Shown piece by piece: positions 17,581 to 26,156 of a stretch of 64,000 bases of DNA. The DNA lies in assembly GCF_003390375.1 (NCBI RefSeq), contig NZ_QUOT01000001.1:3472001-3536000 (forward strand), in the 5' to 3' direction. The translations under genes were made by a program, and so were the position numbers. The notes under the pieces were generated by a model. That model was given only the letters and a program-made list of their open reading frames with translations. It did not search any database and was not told the DNA's origin. Each line of letters starts with the position of its first letter. Position 1 is the stretch's first letter. The DNA is from Thalassotalea euphylliae. GTDB lineage: Bacteria; Pseudomonadota; Gammaproteobacteria; Enterobacterales; Alteromonadaceae.

Positions 17581-18095
17581 TGCTTGTCTCCTTGATGCGT
17601 GCAGCTTAAGTGCTCGATGGTTACTTTCTGATTGAAATGTTTGGCGGCGCCATAAATTAGCCCTTCAGCTAGAAAGCAAACCTGGCGATGAGAGGTGTAC
17701 TTAATCAACAGTTCACTGTTGGAAACCGTATCGAGAATTAGTGAGGGCGTATAAGCGAGCGGGTCGGCTTTTTTCACTTCGATGTGAATAACGTTTTCAA
17801 CGTGATCAAGAAACTCAAATACGTTAGTGCATTCACCAATATGATGTTTAGCGCTGCCTAGCAAGGTAGGAAACAAAAACTCGCCAAACTCGGTAAGAAT
17901 GTCGCTAAGCGAAACATTGAGTAACTCAGCGCTGATGGTAAGCAGCTCAACAAATATTTTATCTTCATAAATATCTGTCGCGATAAAGCTGCTGGACTCA
18001 GCTAACTCACTTTTATCAACGATATCTAACCAAGTAAGCAGGCCGTGCGCTTGTTCAATGTACTCGCTGTAACCACAGAATATAGCTCCTTTCAT
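17544..18095 (-). CDS. hnoX: H-NOX heme nitric oxide sensor
   Basis: A 183-residue heme-NO-binding protein. With the start at 18095 the sequence begins MKGAIFCGYSEYIE, as usual for the family. The proximal heme ligand is H104 in NVIHIEV, the heme-distorting proline is P118, and the propionate-binding Y-x-S-x-R motif is YTSHR (133-137). All key residues are kept, so heme and NO binding are expected. A GTG-started frame begins 24 bases earlier, but GGAG lies 7 bases before the ATG at 18095, and that start matches the family N-terminus. It is cotranscribed with the kinase downstream. The protein is soluble with no output domain of its own. Confidence 0.92.
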   Translation of the reverse strand: MKGAIFCGYSEYIEQAHGLLTWLDIVDKSELAESSSFIATDIYEDKIFVELLTISAELLNVSLSDILTEFGEFLFPTLLGSAKHHIGECTNVFEFLDHVENVIHIEVKKADPLAYTPSLILDTVSNSELLIKYTSHRQVCFLAEGLIYGAAKHFNQKVTIEHLSCTHQGDKHCLMKVTTVQPS

Positions 18096-18332
18096 CAAAC
18101 GACTCCATTTCGCTTTCACATTAGCTCTGAGTTTAGTCTTTGTTTTTCAATCTGTTAACTTTTTTCGCTAAGTTTTTTGCGATGTTCTTTGTCAAGTTAC
18201 CTTTGATTTTCCTCTTAAGTAAGACAAATGCTAAACCTAGCTTAGTTACTAAATATGATTACTATCGCAAAGACTAGTGTGCCTAACCATTCCATAAATA
18301 TGTATTGCACTGTAGACGCTATTCGTCTTGCA
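18096..18332. other. Intergenic region between H-NOX and the sigma54-controlled LruC gene
   Basis: This stretch separates divergent units. It is AT-rich, has no convincing open frame, and should hold the hnoX promoter, but I could not pick a -35/-10 pair with confidence. The rest of the gap up to 18459 holds the dyad and sigma54 element listed separately. Confidence 0.5.
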
Positions 18333-18424
18333 TTGCAAATTGCGACATGCGCTTTGTAAAACTTCTCGTTAAACAGTTAAGCTGCTGAATAATAAGTATA
18401 AAGTTATCTGGAATGTAATTTGCT
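18333..18424 (+). promoter_or_regulatory. SypG-type dyad and sigma54 promoter upstream of the LruC gene
   Basis: A dyad TTGCA-AAT-TGCGA (18333-18345, one mismatch to the palindrome) lies about 70 bases upstream of TGGAATGTAATTTGCT (18409-18424). In the latter GG and GC are separated by exactly 10 bases, as sigma54 requires. The transcript would begin about 25-30 bases before the gene start. An overlapping TTGCA half-site is at 18328. This site copies the arrangement found ahead of the syp-like genes. Confidence 0.75.
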
Positions 18425-18459
18425 CCTGTAGTGGTAACACATTGTAGAAGGGGTTAACT

Positions 18460-20577
18460 ATGTTCAGAACAAGTTTGTCAAAGTATGGTTTGATACTGGG
18501 AACATTAATCATGAGTACCGGTTTATTGAGCGCTCCTGCAAAGGCTGATGCCTTTGCAACTTGTCCGTCAAAGGCATTTCTTGTGCAGCAAAGTGTTGCC
18601 AAGCTTTATGGGGTTAACTTAGTGACTGGCCAGTACTCGTTGTTTTCTGATGATTTAGGCACCAATAATAAAATCAACGGTGTCGGTTTTAGCTTTCACG
18701 ATAATTATATCTATGGTTGGGGCTATGAGTGGGGCACTTTAGTGCGCATCGGTGATGACTACCAAGCAACGCCAATCAATATAACAAATAACCCTGGTGG
18801 GAATTTTTACGTTGGCGATGTCGCGCTAAGTGAAAACAGTTACTTTTTCTATAAAAAAGGTAGCGGCTTGTACAAGGTTCCACTAGATGAACAAGATGCT
18901 AATTACCTAGCTGCAGAGAAAGTAGCGAGTGCCAATGCATTGCCGCTAACCATTTTCGATTTAGCCTTTCATCCAAACAACTCTTTTGCTTATTCGGTCG
19001 ATAACAAAGGTAGACTACACAAAATTGATGTTGCTTCTGGCACCAGTGAACAACTGGGTAATGTTGGGCAGTCAGGCACGTTTGGCGCTGTTTACTTTGA
19101 TGTTGATGGAAACTTTTATATTAGCCGCAATAGTGATGGCCACATCTTTATTATTGATGTTGATGCTGCTGCCCCTCAAGCAGAGTTGTTTGCTTATGGT
19201 CCAAGCTCGTCAAACAATGATGGTGCCCGCTGTGCAACAGCGCCAATTGTTGATGATTCAGTTGCTCCGACTGTCGATTACGGTGATGCGCCAGATAGCT
19301 ATCGCACCTCGCTTGCCAGTAATGGTGCTCGTCACAGCATTGGCGACAACTTTTTAGGCACTCGTGTTGACGGCGAACACAATGCCCACTTGTACCCAGC
19401 AAGTGATGATGCCACAGGTAGTAATGACGACGACGGTGTGGTGTTTATTACACCGCTAATTGGCGGTATGAGTGGCTTGTTGCAAGTAACGGCTACTGGT
19501 GGTGGCTACGTAAATATCTGGGTTGATTTTGATCAAGACGGTACCTTTGCCGAAAACGAAAAGCTACTTACCGATCACTATCTATACGACAGCAGCGAAA
19601 CCTTTTTAGTAGAAGCCCCTTTTGAGGCTGTGCCAGGGTACACATGGGCGCGCGCTCGCTTAAGTGTTGAGCCGGGAATTGTCGCCTACGGCGGTGTTAC
19701 CGACGGTGAGGTAGAAGACTACCGCGTGTACGTAACGAATCCGAATTTAAGTCAAATTAAGCACAACACTTACTTCATTGCTTTTGAAGACAACTGGCCT
19801 GAAATGGGTGACTACGACATGAACGATGTTGTGGTGAAACAAGACTCGTCGTTGCTAGTCAGTGCCAGCAATGAAGTGCACCAACTTGAGATAACTGGTG
19901 AAATGATGGCGTACGGTGCGGCGTACGCGAATGGCTTTGCAATTCAAATTGATAATGTCGCACCAAGCACCGTGAATCAAGCACTTGTGCGCTTTGAAAT
20001 CAACGGTGTTGCACAAACCACATCACTGGTTGAAACAGGTACGGATTCGTTAGTACTAATGATATCTGACAATCTGAGTGATTATTTCAGCGCTCGCTCG
20101 GGCTGTAGTTTCTACAAAACGCAGTCAGGTTGTAACAACAGCGAGCAAATGAAGTTCAGCTTGCAAGTACCTTTTATTGCGCCAATTGCCTATGCGACCT
20201 TTCCGCAAGCGCCATTTAATCCCTTTGTGTTCGCTAAACCTGCTACCTACCACGGTGATTCGTTTTATCACCCTGGCCGTAGCATGGAAATTCACCTTAA
20301 AAACAAAATGCCAACCTCAAAAATGGATACCGGTTACTTTGGCTTAGCGTCAGATCGCAGTAACCTTGCTACTGGCCACACTTTTCAAACAGAAACTGGT
20401 CTGCCTTGGGCATTAGCGATTAACCCTGGCTCTTCACAAAACTGGCGCCATCCGCTGGAAAAAGTCGACTTGTTAGAGGCGTATCCAATGTTTAGAGACT
20501 ACGTAACGAGCAGTGGCGCATCATCGAGTGACTGGTATCTAGAAAGCAAAGCCAAGTCTGCAAATGTCTACAAATAA
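18460..20577 (+). CDS. Secreted LruC/DUF4114-type protein, candidate biofilm matrix protein
   Basis: A 705-residue exported protein with a signal peptide (about 1-30, cleavage after APAKA). Residues about 35-265 form repeated strands typical of a beta-propeller lectin-like domain. Next comes a calcium-binding-like stretch (DYGDAPDSY near 272, then SNDDDGV), and near 410 the sequence GEVEDYRVYV, the GEVED motif. The C-terminal region starting FEDNWPEMGDYDMNDVVV (about 440) is of the DUF4114/LruC type. The ribosome site is AAGGGG. Inferred: it is a surface or matrix protein made with the polysaccharide, since it has the same dyad-plus-sigma54 control region. Its function is not established. Confidence 0.8.
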   Translation: MFRTSLSKYGLILGTLIMSTGLLSAPAKADAFATCPSKAFLVQQSVAKLYGVNLVTGQYSLFSDDLGTNNKINGVGFSFHDNYIYGWGYEWGTLVRIGDDYQATPINITNNPGGNFYVGDVALSENSYFFYKKGSGLYKVPLDEQDANYLAAEKVASANALPLTIFDLAFHPNNSFAYSVDNKGRLHKIDVASGTSEQLGNVGQSGTFGAVYFDVDGNFYISRNSDGHIFIIDVDAAAPQAELFAYGPSSSNNDGARCATAPIVDDSVAPTVDYGDAPDSYRTSLASNGARHSIGDNFLGTRVDGEHNAHLYPASDDATGSNDDDGVVFITPLIGGMSGLLQVTATGGGYVNIWVDFDQDGTFAENEKLLTDHYLYDSSETFLVEAPFEAVPGYTWARARLSVEPGIVAYGGVTDGEVEDYRVYVTNPNLSQIKHNTYFIAFEDNWPEMGDYDMNDVVVKQDSSLLVSASNEVHQLEITGEMMAYGAAYANGFAIQIDNVAPSTVNQALVRFEINGVAQTTSLVETGTDSLVLMISDNLSDYFSARSGCSFYKTQSGCNNSEQMKFSLQVPFIAPIAYATFPQAPFNPFVFAKPATYHGDSFYHPGRSMEIHLKNKMPTSKMDTGYFGLASDRSNLATGHTFQTETGLPWALAINPGSSQNWRHPLEKVDLLEAYPMFRDYVTSSGASSSDWYLESKAKSANVYK

Positions 20578-20682
20578 CGGTGCGTATCAATAGCAGTGCT
20601 TACAAATACCTTCACTTACTAAGACCTGTACTTATCAATACCAATACAGGTGAATCGTATTAAAGAAAAATTGGGGTAGATT

Positions 20683-21318
20683 ATGAATACACAAAATAAT
20701 TTAGCTAAGCCAAATCAAACGATTAAACCTAACCAAGCTTTTATGACAAACCAAGCTTTTTTCCCAAATCAATTAGGCAAGCTGGTGTTAGCTGCTCTGT
20801 TTTCAGCAGCGCTAATGGCATGCGGTGGTGGTGAAAGCGGCGAGAGTACTAACTCGCCAGTTCCGGCAACTACGCCGCCTGCGCCAGCGACACCGAGCGA
20901 CAACAATACCAGTAGCGATGCTAGTAACGAGCAAACTGAGGCAGAAGCTGCTAATGAAGCGGCAGACACAACAGCGGAGTTAGTGAGTACGCCTGATTTT
21001 GATTTTTCAGGTAGTTTTGAGCTTGATGTTACCATTGCAGCTGCCCCAGCTGGCAGCACGCAGTATTACGTTAACATTTGCAGCGACTTTGAGCAGATAG
21101 AGGCAAAAGAAGGTGCTCCAGCGAGCTGGCAAGTCAACTATGACAGCTGCTTATTGCGCACCTTTATTACCGGACAAGCGCAAGTGTTCACCTTATCGTT
21201 AAGTGAGTCGCAAAGTGAATTAATCGCCCAAGTTTGGCCGATGGAAAATGGCGCGATACCGACGGATTTGTTCTGGCAAAAACAATCACAAAACAATGAG
21301 TGGTTAATTACTCTTTAA
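20683..21318 (+). CDS. Predicted lipoprotein, function unknown
   Basis: A 211-residue lipoprotein. The export signal is unusual because the hydrophobic stretch (about 32-46, ending ALMAC) is preceded by some 30 polar residues with the near-repeat NQAF. The true start could be a later Met, such as Met21. After the lipid-attached cysteine come a Gly-rich and a Pro/Thr/Ala-rich linker (to about 75), then a compact domain (about 100-211) with two cysteines that may pair (NICSDF and YDSCLL). I do not recognise the domain. The gene lies 105 bases after the LruC gene and is followed by a perfect inverted repeat, so the two probably form one sigma54-controlled unit. Confidence 0.75.
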   Translation: MNTQNNLAKPNQTIKPNQAFMTNQAFFPNQLGKLVLAALFSAALMACGGGESGESTNSPVPATTPPAPATPSDNNTSSDASNEQTEAEAANEAADTTAELVSTPDFDFSGSFELDVTIAAAPAGSTQYYVNICSDFEQIEAKEGAPASWQVNYDSCLLRTFITGQAQVFTLSLSESQSELIAQVWPMENGAIPTDLFWQKQSQNNEWLITL

Positions 21319-21364
21319 CAGATACGCTAAACCACAGCCTCGTCTCGGCTATTTTGTTAACCAT

Positions 21365-21401
21365 AAGATTAGGTCTACTGTTGGCGCTTAGACCTAATCT
21401 T
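21365..21401. terminator. 13-bp perfect inverted repeat, probable terminator
   Basis: AAGATTAGGTCTA and TAGACCTAATCTT pair perfectly around an 11-base loop, 46 bases after the lipoprotein gene. There is no clean T tract after the stem, so it may instead stabilise the mRNA 3' end. It separates this unit from the next sigma54 promoter region. Confidence 0.6.
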
Positions 21402-21509
21402 CTTACCTACACCCATTTCAACAGCCTTAAGCTGACGCTGAATAAATTTCACTCGGCTAAAAGTAAACAGCCTAGGCTGTATTCGCATTCTGCTTTTATT
21501 GAAGACGCA

Positions 21510-21636
21510 TTGCAAAATGCAAAATACGTTTAGTTTTTAATTCTTACAATAATCGTGAGTTCTTATTTAAAAGCTTATTAAAGTCAATAAAAACAACTGT
21601 TTGGTGGTTTTGTGACTGATTGGTACACAACTTGAA
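21510..21636 (+). promoter_or_regulatory. SypG-type dyad and probable sigma54 promoter of the chain-length/glycosyltransferase operon
   Basis: A perfect dyad TTGCA-AAA-TGCAA (21510-21522) lies about 105 bases before TGGTACACAACTTGAA (21621-21636). That element has the right 10-base spacing but GA in place of the usual GC, so it is the weakest of the sigma54 elements here. The rest of the 21402-21700 gap has no gene I can support. Confidence 0.6.
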
Positions 21637-21700
21637 GTACTAATGCTAACCACTGGGGAAATAGCTTTTCCTCGTTAAATTGGAGTTAAAGGTTAGCAAG

Positions 21701-22195
21701 ATGCAAGCAGTAAAAAAAATGACTTTAATCGCTATCGCAATGAGTGCCCAATTGGGGCTATCGGGCTGTGCATCTACTTTATTAATCAATGCGCTAAAGG
21801 AAGAAAAAACGACAGCTAACCAAGCGCCTGCAGTGAATCATCAAATGTTGCATGCCATTCAATCACTGCGCGCATTGCAATCGAATCAACCATCAGAGCA
21901 ATCATCAGATCAAGCGGCGCGCAAGAGTGAGCTTATCACCTTTGATTATGGCTTACGTGACGCAGAGTTGAATGTGGTTGACCGCTTAAAACTGATGCAG
22001 CTTTTAAATGGAAAGCAACAGCTAACCGTGAGTATTGCGCCAGCTAAAGCCAATTCTTTATGGCAGCAGCTATCGCTTACTCACAAACGCGTTGCAGCAT
22101 TACAAGCGATCGCAGCACAGCGCAATACAAAGCTTGTCATCGCTTTTCAACCATCGCTAGCTGATGACACCTTGCAGATAAAGGTGGAGGTGTAA
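21701..22195 (+). CDS. Small predicted lipoprotein at the head of the polysaccharide operon
   Basis: A 164-residue lipoprotein. The signal ends in the lipobox LSGC near residue 23. Residues about 80-160 (FDYGLRDAELNVVDRLKLM and what follows) have the rhythm of a reduced OmpA-like fold, but the usual peptidoglycan-binding residues are not obvious, so I leave the family open. The frame is open 21 bases further upstream from a TTG. I chose the ATG at 21701 because AAAGG lies about 7 bases before it and it gives a normal signal peptide. It is one base from the chain-length gene and is likely cotranslated with it. Inferred: an outer-membrane partner in polysaccharide export. Confidence 0.75.
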   Translation: MQAVKKMTLIAIAMSAQLGLSGCASTLLINALKEEKTTANQAPAVNHQMLHAIQSLRALQSNQPSEQSSDQAARKSELITFDYGLRDAELNVVDRLKLMQLLNGKQQLTVSIAPAKANSLWQQLSLTHKRVAALQAIAAQRNTKLVIAFQPSLADDTLQIKVEV

Positions 22196-22196
22196 C

Positions 22197-23726
22197 ATGA
22201 ACACATCTGTCATCGTTAATATCCACTTAATCTTGGCGGCATTATGGCGTAGACGTTACCTAATTGTCGTGCCGTTAATTGTCATGCCGATCCTTGCCGT
22301 TGTCGTCAGTTTAATTACGCCACGCAATTGGCAAACACATACGACGATTCTGGTTCAGGAAAGTGCCAAGATGAACCCATTCTTGGAAGATTTATCGGTT
22401 TCTACCGATTTAGAAAATCGCATTACGGCCCTCGACACCTTATTACACAGTCGTCATATGTTGCTGAAAGTTGGTGAAGACTTGGGCGAATTAACTAATG
22501 AATCATCGCCGCTAGCACAAGAGGAATTTGTGAAGCGTGTATCGAGTTCGTTAAGTGTTCAGCTAGTAGGTAAAGACTTGGTGAAGTTAATTTACCGTAG
22601 TCAGCAGCCAGAAAATATTGACACAACCTTGCTGGCTATTCGTCATCGTTTTCTTGAGAAGTTATTGGCGCCAGAAATCTCGGCAATCGCGGCTTCGGAA
22701 ACGTTTTTAAACGAACAATTGGCAATTACCAAAGTCGACCTGCAAAGCGCAGAGTTGAGCTTAGCGAAATTTAAACAACAACATGCTGAAAGTTTACCGC
22801 GTTTATATGGCAGAAATAGCAATCGCTTAGCGGAATTAATTGAGCTAATTGCAAAGCGCAAAATCGACCTGTCAGGGGCGATCGCCGCTAAGAAAACTAT
22901 TCGCACACGGTTGGCGCAAGTTGACCCTGTTATGAGTGAAATAGAGCAGAGCATAGTCGATACCAAAGGTGAGTTGGCCATTCTACGGTCGCGTTACACC
23001 GATAAGCACAGCAAGGTGCAACGTGCACTGCGCAAACTAGCACAGCTACAAGATGAGCGTGCAATTCAAAGTAAAGCTTCATACCAGCTAGACGAACAAG
23101 CGCTAAGTCGTTTGTGGGAAGTGGCTAGCCAGATGCAGGCAGGTGATTTAGACAATCAGCAGCATCCATTATTAGTGTCTCAATTAAAAGAATTGCAGTC
23201 AGCCGACGGCAAAGTTGAGCAAATTCGCGAAGAGCTGGTTTCTATCGAGCAGCAAGCGCAGCAATTGCAATCAGCGATTGCTGGCACGGGTGATATGGAG
23301 CGTCAACTGCAAGAGCTAGAGCGAGATTTAGCGGTTAAACGCTCATTGTACGATGATTTGTTGTCACGCTTTGAAAAAGCAAAAATCACCGGCGCACTAG
23401 GGCGTTTTGAGCAACCTGAGCGCATCAAAATCATTGATGAACCTTACCAGCCGTCGATTCCAAACAATTTCCCGCTAGTCATATTTTTGCTGGCTGGCGT
23501 AGTTGGCGGTTTGGCGCTTGGCACAGGTATGGCACTTTTTGCTGAACTCGCAGATACCTCTATTCGCGCTAAAAGACAGCTAGAGGCATTAACTCGCGTG
23601 CCAGTGCTCACACGAATTCCTAATTTATGTCCTTACAAATATTCGAAAACAAGTTTAGCTAACGAAACCTTATCAAATGAAAAGCTAAATAAAGTTTCGC
23701 AACAACAAGCAGGAGAGTCATTATGA
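22197..23726 (+). CDS. Polysaccharide chain-length determinant (Wzz/GumC type, SypO-like)
   Basis: A 509-residue inner-membrane polysaccharide co-polymerase. One membrane segment lies at about 20-40 and a second at about 420-440 (FLLAGVVGGLALGTGMALF). The periplasmic part between them is a long coiled coil. The Wzz signature region just before the second segment contains IIDEPYQPSIP. It has no fused kinase domain. A separate BY-kinase-like protein is encoded at 31739. The gene overlaps the next by 4 bases (ATGA). In the V. fischeri syp cluster SypO is the chain-length protein and precedes the SypP and SypQ glycosyltransferases, the order seen here. Confidence 0.87.
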   Translation: MNTSVIVNIHLILAALWRRRYLIVVPLIVMPILAVVVSLITPRNWQTHTTILVQESAKMNPFLEDLSVSTDLENRITALDTLLHSRHMLLKVGEDLGELTNESSPLAQEEFVKRVSSSLSVQLVGKDLVKLIYRSQQPENIDTTLLAIRHRFLEKLLAPEISAIAASETFLNEQLAITKVDLQSAELSLAKFKQQHAESLPRLYGRNSNRLAELIELIAKRKIDLSGAIAAKKTIRTRLAQVDPVMSEIEQSIVDTKGELAILRSRYTDKHSKVQRALRKLAQLQDERAIQSKASYQLDEQALSRLWEVASQMQAGDLDNQQHPLLVSQLKELQSADGKVEQIREELVSIEQQAQQLQSAIAGTGDMERQLQELERDLAVKRSLYDDLLSRFEKAKITGALGRFEQPERIKIIDEPYQPSIPNNFPLVIFLLAGVVGGLALGTGMALFAELADTSIRAKRQLEALTRVPVLTRIPNLCPYKYSKTSLANETLSNEKLNKVSQQQAGESL

Positions 23727-24814
23727 AGCCTACGATCGTGCATGTGGTGCAACATCTTAAACCTGGCGGCATTGAAAATTTTGCCTTGGAGTTTCAACGC
23801 GCAGCCGCGCCATTTTATGATGTTCATATTATCGCGTTAGAGCGCAGTAATAGCCAAAGCATTAAAGGCAAGTATCACGGTTCAAGAAAGTTTATTCATG
23901 TTTTAAATAAACAACCGGGCTGGCGTCCTAGTTTAGTTGGCAAAATCAAAGAGCTGTTTGCTGAGATCAAGCCCATGTATGTGCACACGCATCATATCGG
24001 ACCATTAATTTACGGTGGTTTAGCCGCTCGCATGCTTGGTATTGATTGCGTAATTCACACCGAGCACGACGCCTGGCATTTAAACCAACAAAAGCGCAGG
24101 TTGTTGCAAGAGCTATGTCTGAAACTAGTACGCCCAGTGCTAGTAGCAGATGCCGAATTTGTCGCCCAGCAGGTTAAAGCCCTGTTGCCGGCGGCTAAAC
24201 CTTATGTGATCACTAACGGTGTTGACACCGATTACTTTAAGCCAAGTCCAAAGGCGAAATCTTTGCTGAAAGAGCAAGCAGATTTACCTAGTGAGTTAAG
24301 ATTTATTGGCTGTGCGGCGCGTTTAGAACCAGTGAAGTCGCACCATCTATTAATCGATGCGCTGACGCAATTGCCACAAGATGTTGGTTTGTTAATTGCG
24401 GGCTCTGGCAGTTTAGAACAAACCCTAAAGCAGCAGGTTAAGCGTTTAAAATTAGACAATCGCGTGTTTTTCCTCGGTCACTTAGATGACATGCGCAGCT
24501 TTTACCAATTGTTAGATGTGTTTTGCCTGTCGTCGAGTAATGAGGGTTTGCCATTAGCGCCACTTGAAGCCCAGGCGTGCAATGTGCCAGTGGTACTCAC
24601 CAATGTTGGCGGATGTAAAGAAGCTATTTGCGAACGCACGGGGAAAGTTGTTGAGCCAAACAATGTGCAAAAGCTGGCAAACGCACTAAAACAGCGACTG
24701 ACCCAACCGTTACAAAAATCACCGCGTTTGTTTGTCGAGCAAAAACGCTCGATTAAATCCATGATCAAACAATATGTCGCGTTAACGCAACCAAGCCTTA
24801 GGGGGAAAGTATGA
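23723..24814 (+). CDS. Glycosyltransferase family 4 (SypP-like position)
   Basis: A 363-residue GT-B glycosyltransferase. The N-terminal acceptor domain starts VVQHLKPGGIENFALEF, and the C-terminal nucleotide-sugar domain has the E-x7-E signature in NEGLPLAPLEAQACNVPVV near 272-290. Members transfer a sugar from a nucleotide donor to the lipid-linked repeat unit on the cytoplasmic face. Donor and linkage cannot be told from the sequence. It overlaps both neighbours by 4 bases, so expression is tightly coupled within the chain-length/sugar-transferase operon. Confidence 0.87.
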   Translation: MKPTIVHVVQHLKPGGIENFALEFQRAAAPFYDVHIIALERSNSQSIKGKYHGSRKFIHVLNKQPGWRPSLVGKIKELFAEIKPMYVHTHHIGPLIYGGLAARMLGIDCVIHTEHDAWHLNQQKRRLLQELCLKLVRPVLVADAEFVAQQVKALLPAAKPYVITNGVDTDYFKPSPKAKSLLKEQADLPSELRFIGCAARLEPVKSHHLLIDALTQLPQDVGLLIAGSGSLEQTLKQQVKRLKLDNRVFFLGHLDDMRSFYQLLDVFCLSSSNEGLPLAPLEAQACNVPVVLTNVGGCKEAICERTGKVVEPNNVQKLANALKQRLTQPLQKSPRLFVEQKRSIKSMIKQYVALTQPSLRGKV

Positions 24815-26055
24815 GCTATTTCACTTTTACCATGATGTTAGCAGCATTGTTCGTATTGGCGATATTTCTGGTGATTTATCATCATGTGTTTTACCCAGTA
24901 TTACTTAGCCTATTGGCAAAGCATAAACGCTCTCCTTTGCGTGAAATTGCTACTCGCCATTATGTGCAAAGTGGTGAAGATAAAAGTATGCGCCGTTTTT
25001 CTATCGTGATCCCAGCGTATAACGAAGCTGCCTTTATTGCGGATAAAGTCAGGAATTTAGGTTGTTTGGATTACCCTAGCGATCGCTTTGAACTGATTTT
25101 ATTGTGTGATGGTTGCCGCGATGAAACCTATCGCTTAGCCACGGAAGCGTTAGCTGAATTAGGCTTAGAAGAGCTTGACTATCAAGTGGTTAACTTTGAT
25201 GTGAACCGCGGCAAAGTGGCAGTGCTTAAAGACGGTGTTAAACGCGCTAAACATGAATATATCGTGTTTTCTGATGTTTCAGCATTACTGCCAGTAAATG
25301 CTTTGTTAATGCTCGATACTAATTTTCAAGATGCTAGCGTAGGTGCGGTTTCAGGCGGTTATTGTTTTGCCAATAAAGGCTCTGTTGGTGAGCAAAAGTA
25401 TTGGCAATATCAACGCCAAGTGCGCGAGCGTGAAAGCTCAGTAGCGAGTGTTATTGGCGCGCACGGTGCATTTTATGCAATTCGCTCTGACTGTTTTGAA
25501 GACATTCCGGCCGATACCATCAACGATGATTTTCTAATCCCTATGCAGGTAATTAAACAAGGTTACCGTGTACTTTATGATTCACGCGTCTCGGCGATTG
25601 AGCTTGAGCAAGTTGAGTTGGCGCAAGATATGCAGAGACGTTTACGTATCGCGGCGGGTAACTTTCAACAAATGTTGATGCTAGCGTCGCTAATGAACCC
25701 GAAATACGGGTGGAATGCCGTGAACTTTATTTCCGGTAAAGTGCTAAGAGCGCTGATGCCTTTTATCTTGCTTTTTATATTGCTAAGCAATGTGCTACTG
25801 GTGGGGGTTTTAGGCTTGTTTGCAGACTCTGGCACCGAGCTAAATACAAATTGGCAATGGCTATTTCAGTTAACACTTGCGGGACAACTGGTGCTTTATT
25901 TAGGTGTAAGCCTGCTTAATATCAGCCGGAAAGTACCGGCAAGCGGCATCATAAAAATGATTTGTTACTTGGTAAACGGTTATTGGGTCGCATTAATCGG
26001 CTCAACTAAGTACATGCTAGGTTTACAAGCCAAAGTATGGTCAAAAATTGAGTAA
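24811..26055 (+). CDS. Membrane glycosyltransferase family 2 (SypQ-like position)
   Basis: A 414-residue processive-type GT-A glycosyltransferase. One membrane segment at about 7-28 leads to the catalytic domain: VIPAYNEAAFI near 68, the acidic patch LLCDGCRDET near 97, FSDVSALLP near 150 and INDDFLIP near 240 with the probable catalytic aspartates. Two or three membrane segments follow, from about 308 to 375. No Q-x-x-R-W box is clear (QRRLRIAAGNFQ is at its place), so it is unlike cellulose synthase. It is probably the enzyme that adds to the growing unit at the membrane. The start overlaps the upstream gene by 4 bases. Confidence 0.87.
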   Translation: MSYFTFTMMLAALFVLAIFLVIYHHVFYPVLLSLLAKHKRSPLREIATRHYVQSGEDKSMRRFSIVIPAYNEAAFIADKVRNLGCLDYPSDRFELILLCDGCRDETYRLATEALAELGLEELDYQVVNFDVNRGKVAVLKDGVKRAKHEYIVFSDVSALLPVNALLMLDTNFQDASVGAVSGGYCFANKGSVGEQKYWQYQRQVRERESSVASVIGAHGAFYAIRSDCFEDIPADTINDDFLIPMQVIKQGYRVLYDSRVSAIELEQVELAQDMQRRLRIAAGNFQQMLMLASLMNPKYGWNAVNFISGKVLRALMPFILLFILLSNVLLVGVLGLFADSGTELNTNWQWLFQLTLAGQLVLYLGVSLLNISRKVPASGIIKMICYLVNGYWVALIGSTKYMLGLQAKVWSKIE

Positions 26056-26156
26056 ACAGTCGTCACATTCGTTGGTAACAATAGATTCGTAAAAAATAGA
26101 CTAGTAAAAAAAAGCTAGTAAAAATTCGTAAGAGTCGCAAAGCTTAGGAGTAGTAT

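Noticed and set aside
21300..21533. 77-codon open frame after the lipoprotein gene
   Set aside because: It overlaps the lipoprotein end, the 13-bp inverted repeat and the SypG-type dyad, with no ribosome site.
26080..26140. Short CTAGTAAAAA repeats before sypR as a regulatory array or CRISPR
   Set aside because: Two or three imperfect copies in an AT-rich gap, with no spacer pattern and no known regulator. No CRISPR array was seen anywhere in the window.
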